A DNA stretch of 64,000 bases from DASVHS01 sp035468985 (lineage in GTDB: Bacteria > Acidobacteriota > Thermoanaerobaculia > Gp7-AA8), in NCBI GenBank assembly GCA_035468985.1, contig DATISF010000046.1, forward strand, positions 12,362-76,361, read 5' to 3'. The translations under genes were made by a program, and so were the position numbers. Positions 29,208 through 37,157 of this stretch are shown here, piece after piece. Numbering within the stretch: position 1 is the stretch's first letter; the number at the start of each line of letters is the position of its first letter. The notes below the pieces were generated by a model. It made no database searches and was not told where the DNA came from. It saw only the letters and a list, made by a program, of their open reading frames with translations.

Positions 29208-30275
29208 TCAGACCGATTGCACGATTAGACGTGGATCGAACGACACTCCTTTCTTCCACACGGCAAGGACGATTGCCGCGATTTTTCGAGCGAGTGTGAG
29301 ATACGCCATCTCCGGACGCATCCCTCGAGCGATCATTCGCTCGTAACTCTGGTTCAATTCTCCAGCTCTGCCGGTCACATCGTGGGCGGCCATCTTGAAG
29401 ATCTTCTTCAGCGGCCGGTTGAAATTCGGAGTCAGACCACGCGTCAACGGCGGACGTGAGCTCCGGCGAATGCCACCGGTGCGCGAGTCTGCGATCCACT
29501 CGCCGCTGCTGCGCGTGATCACGCCAAGGCCGGCGTAAGACCATAGTTGTCTCTTCGTGCGAAAGCGATGCGGATCGCCGATGATGGCAATGATCTCCGC
29601 TGCCCGAAGCGGCCCGATCCCTGGCACTGTTCGCAGCAGCCGATACGCCCGTTGGTTGCACGCTTGACGCAATACCATCGTGCGCGCCCGCCGGCGTAGC
29701 TCGAGAAGCTGGTCGAGTTGGAGGTAGAGCTGCTCGGCGCGAAAGTGCCCGCCGCCATCGGTAATTTGTTCGAGCCACTCCGAGCGCCGCGCCGGGTGAT
29801 ACACCGACCGCGCCTTCACTTTGATGGCTCGCGAGCGATAGATCGCCCGGATCCGTAGCATCACCCGCAACGAATCGTCGACCAGAGCCTCGTAGCAGTG
29901 CACCAGTTCTTTGAGCTTTCGATCGCTGTGGCCGTGAAACACCGGCTGCAGCGCGTTGAGTCGCAGCAGTTCGCAGAGCCGCTCCGCGTCGCCTTGATCG
30001 TCTTTGTTGCCCTTTGTCGCGATCTTCCGAGGATCGCATACGATCACTCGCTCGCTGATCGGCCGCAACAGCTCGTACAACCACTGCGCTTGGCTGCCTT
30101 CTTCGAATGCCACGCGCACCCGCCCCCCGAGGCCGCGAACGAAACTCTCGATCGCCTCCCGGCGCGTCGCGACCTTCGACTCGATGCTCGTCTGACCCGC
30201 CTCATCCTTGACGACGCAGACCAAGGTTGCCTGATGAACGTCGATGCCTACATACTGAATCGCCGTGCTTCGCAT
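29208..30275 (-). CDS. IS110/IS1111-family transposase
   Basis: 355 residues from the ATG at 30275 (GGAAGGAG about 8 nt upstream; the longer frame from 30317 adds non-family residues). The N-terminal RuvC-like DEDD domain has YVGIDVHQATL, FEEGSQAQW and KGNKDDQGDAERL. The C-terminal Tnp_20 part has VPGIGPLRAAEIIAIIGDP and a serine in TRSSGEW, where the serine nucleophile is expected. The frame is intact. A bridge-RNA-guided recombinase; active sites look complete, so the element may be functional. Confidence 0.9.
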   Translation of the reverse strand: MRSTAIQYVGIDVHQATLVCVVKDEAGQTSIESKVATRREAIESFVRGLGGRVRVAFEEGSQAQWLYELLRPISERVIVCDPRKIATKGNKDDQGDAERLCELLRLNALQPVFHGHSDRKLKELVHCYEALVDDSLRVMLRIRAIYRSRAIKVKARSVYHPARRSEWLEQITDGGGHFRAEQLYLQLDQLLELRRRARTMVLRQACNQRAYRLLRTVPGIGPLRAAEIIAIIGDPHRFRTKRQLWSYAGLGVITRSSGEWIADSRTGGIRRSSRPPLTRGLTPNFNRPLKKIFKMAAHDVTGRAGELNQSYERMIARGMRPEMAYLTLARKIAAIVLAVWKKGVSFDPRLIVQSV

Positions 30276-30365
30276 GGTCGCTGCTCCTTCCTTTTGTTTG
30301 AAGTCGGACAACTCCAAACTATCAGCAAGGAGCGCGCTCTCAATCTGCGTTAGACGACGACTCGG

Positions 30366-30572
30366 TCACCACGATGGCGAGTCGAATGCGCCAGCGGCGA
30401 CCCAGAAGCAGAGAACGCCCACTGCCATGAGCGCGAGACCACCGATGCTCGAGCGAGCGCGCCGACGGGCACGAGCCCTCAACGTGAGACCGGCGGCGGA
30501 CGCGATCGCGCCAACACCACCGAACAAGACAAATACGGGCCAGGGATTCGGCACGATCAGTGTCATGTCCAT
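30366..30572 (-). CDS. Cassette-encoded small membrane protein
   Basis: 68 residues with two membrane helices (PWPVFVLFGGVGAIASAAGL and IGGLALMAVGVLCFWVAAG) separated by an Arg-rich loop (RARARRRARSS). No family recognised. Its ATG lies 14 nt from the core of site 8, and its stop 10 nt from the displaced core of site 7 at 30349-30355. Fits a cassette gene split from its attC by the IS. Confidence 0.6.
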   Translation of the reverse strand: MDMTLIVPNPWPVFVLFGGVGAIASAAGLTLRARARRRARSSIGGLALMAVGVLCFWVAAGAFDSPSW

Positions 30573-30586
30573 GCGATCGCCTCGTC

Positions 30587-30690
30587 GTCTAACGTTTGAA
30601 GCTCACCGGCGCGAACCGGCGACGCGAAAAAGTATATCGCTTGCGAAACAGCAGCGCGCCGATTCGCGTCCGGTGCAGCGAGAGTTAGAC
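30587..30690 (-). repeat. attC-like recombination site 8
   Basis: 104 bp from GTCTAAC to GTTAGAC, both exact matches to the core consensus. Arms CACCGG-CGCGAACCGGCG and the complement CACCGGACGCGAATCGGCG pair with a single-base bulge. The best site in the array. Confidence 0.87.
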
Positions 30691-30993
30691 GACACCACGG
30701 AGCAGAGCTACGACTTTGCCTTGCCCGATGGTCTTGCCTTCCCACAGCGTGAACTTCGAGCCGGGTTCAAGCCGCGGAACGATCAGATCCGGATTTAGGA
30801 ATTTCAGCGGAACGCGAGCGCCACCGCCAGGCGGGAGTGCACCGACGCCGGACAGGTCCATGCGGCAATCGAAGTACTCGTCTTCGAAGCGGATCGGACA
30901 GCCGTACGAGTCTGCAGCGATTGGAGTGCGACGACCGCCATCCTCCGGGGACAACAATTCGATATCGACGATGGCGTCTGGATCGGCTATCAC
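30685..30993 (-). CDS. Stand-alone EF-Tu domain III-like protein, cassette-encoded
   Basis: 102 residues resembling domain III of EF-Tu-type translation factors: SPEDGGRRTPIAADSYGCPI, RVPLKFLNPDLIVPRLEPG, and KFTLWEGKTIGQGKVV close to the EF-Tu strand FAIREGGRTVGAGVV. There is no GTPase domain. It starts at a GTG 6 nt from the core at 31000-31006, and its TAA stop lies in the core of site 8, so it is the first cassette of the array. Function unknown; small proteins of this fold are not ribosomal GTPases. Confidence 0.65.
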   Translation of the reverse strand: MIADPDAIVDIELLSPEDGGRRTPIAADSYGCPIRFEDEYFDCRMDLSGVGALPPGGGARVPLKFLNPDLIVPRLEPGSKFTLWEGKTIGQGKVVALLRGVV

Positions 30994-30999
30994 TGTGTC

Positions 31000-31006
31000 G
31001 TCTAAC
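31000..31006 (-). other. Terminal cassette core site (attI or remnant attC)
   Basis: GTTAGAC on the minus strand, directly before the first cassette gene. The sequence on its other side (31007-31110) has no matching inverted arm, so it is either an attI site or a broken attC. No integrase gene is next to it. Confidence 0.5.
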
Positions 31007-31408
31007 TCCGATTATCCATCCTAATTGTAACGGGAAGAGCCTCCCGCAGCAGCCGTTCCGTGGACGTGTTCCTCAGCTCGCCCGCTCGGCGGCAACTCAT
31101 TCTGAAACGTACCGGTTGGGTACCAGCCGTCACACCTCGCGTGAACGCGTTATCCGTCGAAATGCCTCATCAGGACTGACGGCGAATCTCCGATTCAAAC
31201 CGTTGAATTTCGCGGTGAGCCGCATGGTCGTCGGCAAACCGTCCTCACCGAAGAACTCGACCACCGGGAGAATCCAGAACGAGCAAACTCGATCCTTCTT
31301 TTCTCGGAAGCCCTTCGTGCGAATCCAACGAACGAAACCGGGCGGATTCCAACTTCCTCGGAATCTCTTTCGGAACCGCCACCCGATCCTTCGGCGAAAC
31401 TGCGGGCT
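31007..31408. other. Spacer of 400 bp with no convincing gene
   Basis: No gene with a usable start is seen. On the minus strand an open frame of about 90 codons without an early start (about 31134-31405) contains VRWIRTKGFREKKDR and MRLTAKFNGLNRRF and reads somewhat like protein, so it may be a broken gene. No integrase motifs are visible in any frame. Confidence 0.4.
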
Positions 31409-31921
31409 CTACAGAATCTGGTAGACGCGGTATGCCACTCCCGGCATCGGACGCTTCACTCCGACCGCAACGACGTTGTTCAACCAGCTGTACTTCGCGG
31501 AGCCGGTCTCGAACACGGGCAGGATCCGCGCGAACAGCGTCCCGCCCTTCGGCGTGTAGGCGATCCCACGAGCCGTCATATAGATCTTCTCGTTGTCATC
31601 GGTCTGCAGCACGGCGCGGATATCGAGCACACTCGATCCGTCCGGACGGGCGATGATCCAGTCACCGGCAGGACCGACGATGGTGCCTTTGAGCCTCGGG
31701 CCTTCGAACGTTCCGCCCACGACCGGGACGACCACCCGGTTCACGCCGACCGATCCGACGTTGTTCGACGGGCCCCTCTCGATCGTCAGGTCGAGCAGAA
31801 ACTCCGACTGGAGCTTCGCCTCTTCCGCTGCCGGCGCCGGCGGGTCTTTCGCGATGATGGCGGGTGCCACCGTGGCAGCAGCGGCAGCCGTCCAGAGCTT
31901 CGTGAAGGTTCGTCGCGTCAT
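31409..31921 (-). CDS. DUF3237 family protein with Tat-like signal
   Basis: 170 residues from the ATG at 31921. The N-terminus MTRRTFTKLWTAAAAATVAP has twin arginines followed by a hydrophobic stretch, like a Tat export signal. The rest matches DUF3237: VVPVVGGTFEGPRLKGTIVG, GDWIIARPDGSSVLDIRAVLQTDD, FETGSAKYSWLNNVVAVG. It forms a lipocalin-like barrel of unknown function. It is divergent from the small membrane protein at 32044. The 51-bp box between them lies 13 bp upstream of this start. Confidence 0.82.
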   Translation of the reverse strand: MTRRTFTKLWTAAAAATVAPAIIAKDPPAPAAEEAKLQSEFLLDLTIERGPSNNVGSVGVNRVVVPVVGGTFEGPRLKGTIVGPAGDWIIARPDGSSVLDIRAVLQTDDNEKIYMTARGIAYTPKGGTLFARILPVFETGSAKYSWLNNVVAVGVKRPMPGVAYRVYQIL

Positions 31922-31933
31922 GGCATGAGAATA

Positions 31934-31984
31934 GTTCAACCCGGCCACTGTACTGCCTCGAACGCATCGAATCTGAGGCTGTGA
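31934..31984 (+). promoter_or_regulatory. 51-bp conserved box 1 with CTGTACTG
   Basis: A 51-bp segment that matches 32485-32535 at 41 positions by my count and contains CTGTACTG (31948-31955). This is the exact complement of CAGTACAG found twice before the MocR-type regulator gene. Candidate shared operator, 60 bp before the gene at 32044. Confidence 0.5.
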
Positions 31985-32043
31985 AGTTGTCAGATCGCCC
32001 AGCGTCGATCGGCTGGGATCAGAATGGAGATCGGGAGGGCATC

Positions 32044-32439
32044 ATGGATGAAGAGGTTTCTGTTCTGCGTCTCAACGGATTGAGATGCATGTACCTGATC
32101 AACTGCGCCCTGGTCGGCTCAGGCGTCTTGCTCTCCCTCGTTCACCGCCAAAAGGTGTGGGACCCTCTCCCGGGTGTGGCGTTCAGCTTCTGGGCGGCCC
32201 TGGCGGGCCTCTCTGCTCTGGGAATCCGCTTCCCACTGGCGATGCTCCCCATCATTTTCATGCAGCTGTTCTACAAGACATTTTGGATGCTCGCCGTGTA
32301 CCTTCCTCTTCGAGCAGCCGGCCGCTCGAGCGACCTCACGCTGGGCTTCTTGATCGGAATCGCGTTGGACATCATCGTGATCCCGTGGACGTATGGCCTT
32401 GCGCACTACATCAAGAAGCCAGGCGATCGGTGGAGATAG
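32044..32439 (+). CDS. Small integral membrane protein, unknown
   Basis: 131 residues with about four membrane helices (MYLINCALVGSGVLLSLV, VAFSFWAALAGLSALGI, LAMLPIIFMQLFYKTFWMLAV, LTLGFLIGIALDIIVIPWTY). The ATG at 32044 has GGGAGG 5 nt upstream; the GTG at 31981 gives a longer frame running through the conserved box and is less likely. No family recognised. Same strand as, and about 140 bp before, the DUF5916 gene. Both are preceded by the same 51-bp box, so they may be co-regulated. Confidence 0.65.
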   Translation: MDEEVSVLRLNGLRCMYLINCALVGSGVLLSLVHRQKVWDPLPGVAFSFWAALAGLSALGIRFPLAMLPIIFMQLFYKTFWMLAVYLPLRAAGRSSDLTLGFLIGIALDIIVIPWTYGLAHYIKKPGDRWR

Positions 32440-32484
32440 AGCCGTCGTGCGAGGAACGGCATGATTCGCCGCTGCGCCAGGATG

Positions 32485-32535
32485 GTTCACCCCGGCGACT
32501 GTACCGCCTTCAATTCATCGATTCTGCAGCTGTGA
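32485..32535 (+). promoter_or_regulatory. 51-bp conserved box 2 with CTGTACCG
   Basis: Second copy of the box at 31934-31984, same orientation, 43 bp before the DUF5916 gene. It contains CTGTACCG at 32499-32506, one base different from the site in box 1. Confidence 0.5.
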
Positions 32536-32577
32536 CCTTGGCAGGGGACTGCCTACCGTTGATTCCGAGGAATCAAC

Positions 32578-34812
32578 ATGGCTGTCTCTGTTCGCGCACT
32601 GCTCCTCATCGTGATGCTGGCGATTCCGGCAGTTGTTCATGCCGCCCCTCCGCTTCACGTCACCCGCGCTACCGGACCGATTGTGATCGACGGCAACCTC
32701 GACGATCCCGGCTGGAAGAACGCCCTGCGGTTCGATACCTGGTACGAGACCGATCCCGGCGACAACATCGAGCCGAATGTGAAGACCATCGGATGGCTGA
32801 CGTATGACGACCGCTTTGTTTACGTCGCCTTCCGCTGCTTCGATCCCAATCCGCGCGAGGTCCACGCCCAGTACAACAATCACGACAGTATCAGCGGGAC
32901 AAACGACGACGCCGTCGCCGTCGTGCTGGACACGCACAATGACGGTAAGACGGGCCTCGAGCTCTTTGTTACTGCCAGCGGTACGCAGGCGGACGCGGTC
33001 GCGGATGACGCGACGGGCGCGGAAGACTTTTCGCCTGATTTCTTCTGGGATTCCGCGGTGAAGATCGACGCTTCGGGATGGTCCGTCGAAATCCGAATCC
33101 CGTTTTCATCGCTGCGATACGACGATGCTCGCCTCGAGACCTGGGGCATCGTTCTGTTCCGCAACCGCCCGCGCGACCGCCGCTATCAGTTGTACACAAG
33201 CCCAATCCCCCGTGGCACGAACTGCTTCGTCTGCACCTTCGCCAAGGTCACCGGCTTCGAGGGACTGCCGGCAGGTGGTCACGTGATCGCCGCCCCTTAC
33301 GTCACCGGAAAGGAAAACGGCGAGCCACGCCGCGGCCTCGGCGCGCCTGTGGTCATGGACCCGGCCGTCGTGAATGTGGGTGCGGACGTGAAATGGATCC
33401 CCAACTCGGTCACAGCGATCGACGCCACGATCAATCCCGACTTCTCCCAGGTCGAATCGGATGTCGCCACGATTTCGACGAACCAGCGCTTCGCAATCTT
33501 CAATGCCGAGAAGCGCCCGTTCTTTCTCGAGGGCGTCGACCTGCTCACGACGCCGATTCAGGCCGTCTACACGCGGACGATCACTTCACCGCGATGGGGG
33601 ATGCGCGCGACCGGAAAGAGCGGGGAAAACGATTACACGCTGCTCGTCACCGACGACCGGGGAGGGGGCTCGGTCATCCTGCCGTCGCCGACCGGGTCCG
33701 CATTCGCGAATCAGGACTTCTCCTCCGCGGTCGGGATCGCGCGCATCCGGCACCAATTCGCAAATCAGTCGTTCATCAGTCTTCTGGCGACCACGCGGGA
33801 GGATGGCGGCGGCGGACACGATCGTGTCGTCGGTCCCGACTTTCAGTGGCGGGTGAATCGCACGAACACGATCACCGGACAATTCCTGGTGAGCAACGCC
33901 ACGACGCCGAACCGCGCGGATCTCGCGCCGGAGTGGGACGGCCGGAAGCTCTCATCCTATGCCGCCGTACTGTCGTGGAAGTGGTCGACGAGAAGCAACG
34001 ACTTCTCCGCCCAGCGAAAAGACATCGGCGACGACTTCCGGGCTGACAACGGTTTCGTGACGCAGACCGGTTTCCGTTCCAACCTCGGGGAGTACGGCCA
34101 TACGTTCTGGCCTTCAGGGTTCTTCAGCCGGGTACGGACGTTTGTGACCGCGGAGAGCGACAGCGAGCAGGATGGGTCGCCGCTCTATCGCCTCATCTCC
34201 GGCGGAGTGGACACCGACGGCCGTCATCGCCTGAACGCGCGTCTGCGTTTCGCATACGACCGCGTCCGCAACGGAGATTCGTTCTTCAACCGGGGCCAGT
34301 TTCTCTACAACATGAACTTCGCCGTCAATGGGGTGATCTCCCAGGTGAACCTCGGCGGGTTCGCCGGCCAGGATGTCGATTTTGCGAACAACCGGCTCGG
34401 CCGAACCGTCGATATCGCCGTCGGCGGCATCCTGCGTCCAACGTCGCGCCTGCAGATCAACCTGACAAACGACGTCCGCTGGCTGACGGAGCGGCCTGAC
34501 GACCACTCTTCCAGGCTCTTCACGGCGCAGGTCGAGCGCGTGCGTGCCCAGTACGTGCTCAACTCGAGAATGTTCGTTCGCGCGATCGCCCAGAACACGC
34601 GAACCAATCGCAATGTCACGCTCTACGACGGCGGCGCCGTTCCACACAACGGGTCGCTGGCAACACAGTTCCTGTTCGCCTACACGGTGAACTGGCAGAG
34701 CGTTCTCTTCGTCGGTTTCGGCGACCTTCGCGAGGCGGGGCCGTATGACGGCAACCTCCAGGAGTCGAAGCGGCAGTTGTTCATCAAGATCAGCCGGGCG
34801 TTTCTTCGCTGA
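32578..34812 (+). CDS. DUF5916 outer-membrane protein with CBM9-like N-terminal domain
   Basis: 744 residues: signal peptide (1-22, ending VVHA), a family-9 carbohydrate-binding-like domain (about 25-215; GPIVIDGNLDDPGWKNA, VYVAFRCFDPNP, VEIRIPFSSLRY), then a DUF5916 barrel (about 225-744; NPDFSQVESD, FNAEKRPFFLEG). Such proteins are secreted or outer-membrane proteins, often near glycan or metal systems. The start follows GAGG by 8 nt. The substrate is unknown. Confidence 0.85.
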   Translation: MAVSVRALLLIVMLAIPAVVHAAPPLHVTRATGPIVIDGNLDDPGWKNALRFDTWYETDPGDNIEPNVKTIGWLTYDDRFVYVAFRCFDPNPREVHAQYNNHDSISGTNDDAVAVVLDTHNDGKTGLELFVTASGTQADAVADDATGAEDFSPDFFWDSAVKIDASGWSVEIRIPFSSLRYDDARLETWGIVLFRNRPRDRRYQLYTSPIPRGTNCFVCTFAKVTGFEGLPAGGHVIAAPYVTGKENGEPRRGLGAPVVMDPAVVNVGADVKWIPNSVTAIDATINPDFSQVESDVATISTNQRFAIFNAEKRPFFLEGVDLLTTPIQAVYTRTITSPRWGMRATGKSGENDYTLLVTDDRGGGSVILPSPTGSAFANQDFSSAVGIARIRHQFANQSFISLLATTREDGGGGHDRVVGPDFQWRVNRTNTITGQFLVSNATTPNRADLAPEWDGRKLSSYAAVLSWKWSTRSNDFSAQRKDIGDDFRADNGFVTQTGFRSNLGEYGHTFWPSGFFSRVRTFVTAESDSEQDGSPLYRLISGGVDTDGRHRLNARLRFAYDRVRNGDSFFNRGQFLYNMNFAVNGVISQVNLGGFAGQDVDFANNRLGRTVDIAVGGILRPTSRLQINLTNDVRWLTERPDDHSSRLFTAQVERVRAQYVLNSRMFVRAIAQNTRTNRNVTLYDGGAVPHNGSLATQFLFAYTVNWQSVLFVGFGDLREAGPYDGNLQESKRQLFIKISRAFLR

Positions 34813-34927
34813 GATCACGCTGTTAACCGAAGCACCCTGCGGCGCGTTCTATGCTGCAGAGGTGATGGCATGCGCGTGACCGGTGCGTGTCGTCAGGAAT
34901 TGATCACCGCGCCGGTCTGACCCGGAA

Positions 34928-34984
34928 CAGTACAGCCTTGCAGCACTGTGACCAGTACAGTTCGAGGCAAGTTCTAAACTGTAC
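34928..34984 (+). promoter_or_regulatory. Putative operator of the MocR-type regulator
   Basis: Two direct CAGTACAG copies (34928-34935 and 34953-34960, 25 bp apart) and an inverted copy CTGTACTC (34979-34986) right before the ATG at 34987. MocR/PdxR regulators typically bind two or three such repeats in their own promoters. Confidence 0.6.
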
Positions 34985-34986
34985 TC

Positions 34987-36426
34987 ATGACCAGCGCAGC
35001 TCCTTCGACGAACCCCAGCCCGCTCTACCTTCGCATCTCCGACAACCTCACGCAGCAGATGGCGTCGGGTGCCCTTCGAGCCGGCGATCGCGTTCCCTCC
35101 CTTCGTCAGCTCAGCCGACAGATGCGGGTCAGCATCACCACCGCGTTGCAGGCGTATCTCTGGCTCGAGAGCCGCGGCTACCTGGAGTCGAAGCCCCGGT
35201 CGGGCTTCTTCGTGCGCACTCCGTTCGCGCGGCTGATCCCGATCCCGCAGTTCGAGAGCCGGAAGAGCCAGCCGACCGAGGTCAGCACCGACGCGGTGCT
35301 TTCGGACATCATCTCCGAGGCAAACGATTCGTCGAACATCCCGTTCGGCGTCGCCTGTGCGAGCCCGGAGACGTTCCCGACGCGCAAGTTGAATCTGATC
35401 CTGCGGCGCATCATTCGTGAGCGGCCCCATCACAGCGCGCGCTACGAATTCGGATCCGAGTCTCTGCGCCGTCAGATCGCGCGGCGTTCCCTATCTTTGC
35501 GATGCGGATTTTCGCCGGACGAGGTGACGATCACCTCCGGCGGTCTCGAGGCGATCAATCTGGCCCTCCGTGCTGTCGCCAAGCCGGGCGATGTCATCGC
35601 CGTGGAGAGCCCGACGTTTTTCGGCATTCTCGGCAGCGCCGCGTCGCTGAACATGAAAGTCGTCGAAATCCCGACTCATCCACAGGAGGGGATGGATCTC
35701 GACGAGCTCGAGCGGGCCATCCGAAGGCATCACGTCAAAGCGTGCATCGCCATGAGCAACTGCCACAACCCGCTCGGCTACGTGCTGCCCGATCGCGTCA
35801 AGAAAACGCTGGTGGAGCTGACGGGCCGCCATGGCGTCGCCATCATTGAAGATGATGTCTACGGCGACCTGACCTACTCCGGATCGAGGCCGGCGGCGCT
35901 GAAGGCGTTCGACCGGCACGACCTCGTGCTCCTCTGTTCCTCGTTCTCGAAGGTCCTCTCGCCCGGTTATCGAATCGGATGGGTCGCCGCGGGAAGGTTT
36001 CAGAAGGAGGTCGAGCGGCTGAAGTTTCTGACGACCGTGGCCACGCCATCGCTGTCTCAACTGGTCATCGCCGAGTTTCTCGAGTCGGGCGGCTACGACA
36101 GGCACGTCCGACGGATGCAGTCCGAGCTCGCTCGCCAGGCCGACCTCGTTCGCCATGCCACGGCCAGTCATTTCCCGGAAGGAACGCGCATCACCCGGCC
36201 GGCCGGGGGTCACATGCTGTGGATCGAGCTGCCGCCGAGAGTCAATGCCATGAAGCTATACCGCGCCGCACTCGACCGGCACATCAGCATTCTTCCGGGG
36301 CCGATCTTCTCGGCGACCGGCCGGTTCAAGAACTACATCCGAATCAACTCCGGCAGCGGCTGGTCGCCGGCTTACGAAAGGGCGCTCATGACCCTGGGAC
36401 GCCTTTGCGAGCGCGCGGTTGACTGA
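34987..36426 (+). CDS. MocR-type GntR/aminotransferase-like transcription regulator
   Basis: 479 residues. The N-terminal winged helix (about 12-78; YLRISDNLTQQMASGAL, RAGDRVPSLRQLSRQM) is GntR-type, and the rest (about 110-475) is a fold-type I aminotransferase domain with the PLP lysine K322 in SSFSKVLSPGYRIGW. MocR proteins sense PLP or an amino compound and act as activators or repressors. The target is not known here. The CAGTACAG repeats in front of it also occur before the small membrane gene and the DUF5916 gene. Confidence 0.88.
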   Translation: MTSAAPSTNPSPLYLRISDNLTQQMASGALRAGDRVPSLRQLSRQMRVSITTALQAYLWLESRGYLESKPRSGFFVRTPFARLIPIPQFESRKSQPTEVSTDAVLSDIISEANDSSNIPFGVACASPETFPTRKLNLILRRIIRERPHHSARYEFGSESLRRQIARRSLSLRCGFSPDEVTITSGGLEAINLALRAVAKPGDVIAVESPTFFGILGSAASLNMKVVEIPTHPQEGMDLDELERAIRRHHVKACIAMSNCHNPLGYVLPDRVKKTLVELTGRHGVAIIEDDVYGDLTYSGSRPAALKAFDRHDLVLLCSSFSKVLSPGYRIGWVAAGRFQKEVERLKFLTTVATPSLSQLVIAEFLESGGYDRHVRRMQSELARQADLVRHATASHFPEGTRITRPAGGHMLWIELPPRVNAMKLYRAALDRHISILPGPIFSATGRFKNYIRINSGSGWSPAYERALMTLGRLCERAVD

Positions 36427-36456
36427 TGCCTAAGCGCGTTCCCGGCGGAGGGCTGC

Positions 36457-36558
36457 TCATGAGCGCAGATTGCGGAACAGGAAGAACCCAAAGAAGCTGC
36501 CCAGCACGACATGGATGACGACACCCGGCGCGACGGCGGAGCCGGCGCCGAGAGACAT
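36457..36558 (-). CDS. Possible 33-residue membrane peptide
   Basis: An ATG-to-TGA frame too short for usual gene calling. It begins MSLGAGSAVAPGVVI and ends FFLFRNLRS, with one clear hydrophobic segment (about 9-28). No ribosome-binding site is evident. It lies in a repeat-rich spacer of about 770 bp (36427-37197) that otherwise holds no gene. Offered as a candidate only. Confidence 0.25.
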   Translation of the reverse strand: MSLGAGSAVAPGVVIHVVLGSFFGFFLFRNLRS

Positions 36559-36583
36559 GGTGCGCAGAACTGCGCACAAGGGC

Positions 36584-36621
36584 AGCGCCAATGCACAAGG
36601 ACGGCGCCAATGCACAAGGAC
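36584..36621. repeat. Two copies of a 19-bp tandem repeat
   Basis: AGCGCCAATGCACAAGGAC at 36584-36602 and GGCGCCAATGCACAAGGAC at 36603-36621, directly before a class A repeat. Confidence 0.7.
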
Positions 36622-36743
36622 AGCGCAAGTCGTCGTTCACGTCATCCTGAGCCGCGAAGACGGCGAAGGATCTCGAAATGGCAGGCGTTTTCGCATCCTG
36701 AGATCCTTCGTCGCGCTTCGCCGACTCAGGATGACGACCTGCG
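36622..36743. repeat. MITE-like palindromic repeat, class A copy
   Basis: About 122 bp with GTCATCCTGAG and CTCAGGATGACG as inverted inner arms. The terminal GAACCTCTGC part is missing at both ends. Between 36744 and 36904 I see nothing. Confidence 0.75.
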
Positions 36744-36904
36744 TTTCAGCGTTGCGACAAGGCCTGATCGAGTCGGCGATCAGACGTGGCGTTCAACGGA
36801 TGCAGTTCAGACTTGAAGTCAAGGCCTCGCGAGCAGCCGGAAGTCACTCGCAGGAGATCCCGAAGGTTCGCCTGGTCGGGCATGCTTGATCGTAGCGTTT
36901 ACTG

Positions 36905-37157
36905 TAAGGAACCTCTGCACCAATCGTCGTTCACGTCATCCTGAGCCGCGAAGACGGCGAAGGATCTCGAAATGGCACGCGTTTTCGCATCCTACGATCC
37001 TTCGTCGCGCTTCGCCGACTCCACGTAGGGCCCACTCTCCAGTGGGCCCGGGGCCGACTGAGAGTCGGCCCTACGTTATGGCACGCGTTTTCGCATCCTC
37101 ACGATCCTTCGTCGCGCTTCGCCGACTCAGGATGACGACTTGCGCAGAGGTTCCTTA
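36905..37157. repeat. MITE-like class A repeat, enlarged by a nested insertion
   Basis: 253 bp with perfect 14-bp terminal inverted repeats TAAGGAACCTCTGC (36905-36918) and its complement (37144-37157). A second repeat (37023-37076) sits inside, flanked by an approximately 50-bp duplication of the host element (36972-37021 and 37078-37128). Confidence 0.75.
37023..37076. repeat. Nested palindromic repeat, class C
   Basis: 54 bp with outer arms ACGTAGGGC / CGGCCCTACGT and two inner stems (GCCCACTCTCCAGTGGGC; GCCGACTGAGAGTCGGC). Confidence 0.65.

Larger units (their letters stand above)
28872..30348 (-). mobile_element. IS110-family (IS1111-group) element inserted in attC 7
   Basis: About 1.48 kb between the two halves of attC 7. 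Subterminal inverted repeats TGAGAGCG (28875-28882) and CGCTCTCA (30335-30342) are offset 3 and 6 bp from the ends, as in the IS1111 group, with no target duplication visible. The transposase has about 73 bp of non-coding DNA upstream and about 336 bp downstream. IS1111-attC elements are known to target cassette recombination sites, so location and family agree. Confidence 0.75.
24060..31006 (-). mobile_element. Integron-type gene-cassette array without integrase (CALIN)
   Basis: Eight attC-like sites separate nine small genes, and a last core site (GTTAGAC on the minus strand) sits at 31000-31006. Seven minus-strand genes begin within about 20 nt of a core site. The eighth (25188-25487) does so once the repeat before it is removed. 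The ninth is reversed. This is how integron cassettes are built. The array reads from 31006 down to 24060. No tyrosine-recombinase integrase gene was found in the window, so I call it a cluster of attC sites lacking an integrase. One attC is split by an IS110-family element and one cassette carries a MITE-like repeat. Confidence 0.85.

Noticed and set aside
31000..31110. A ninth complete attC site
   Set aside because: The core GTCTAAC is present, but no inverted partner arm or second core follows within 150 bp.
31007..31408. Integron integrase gene next to the array
   Set aside because: No frame shows tyrosine-recombinase motifs, and the space is too short for a 320-residue integrase.
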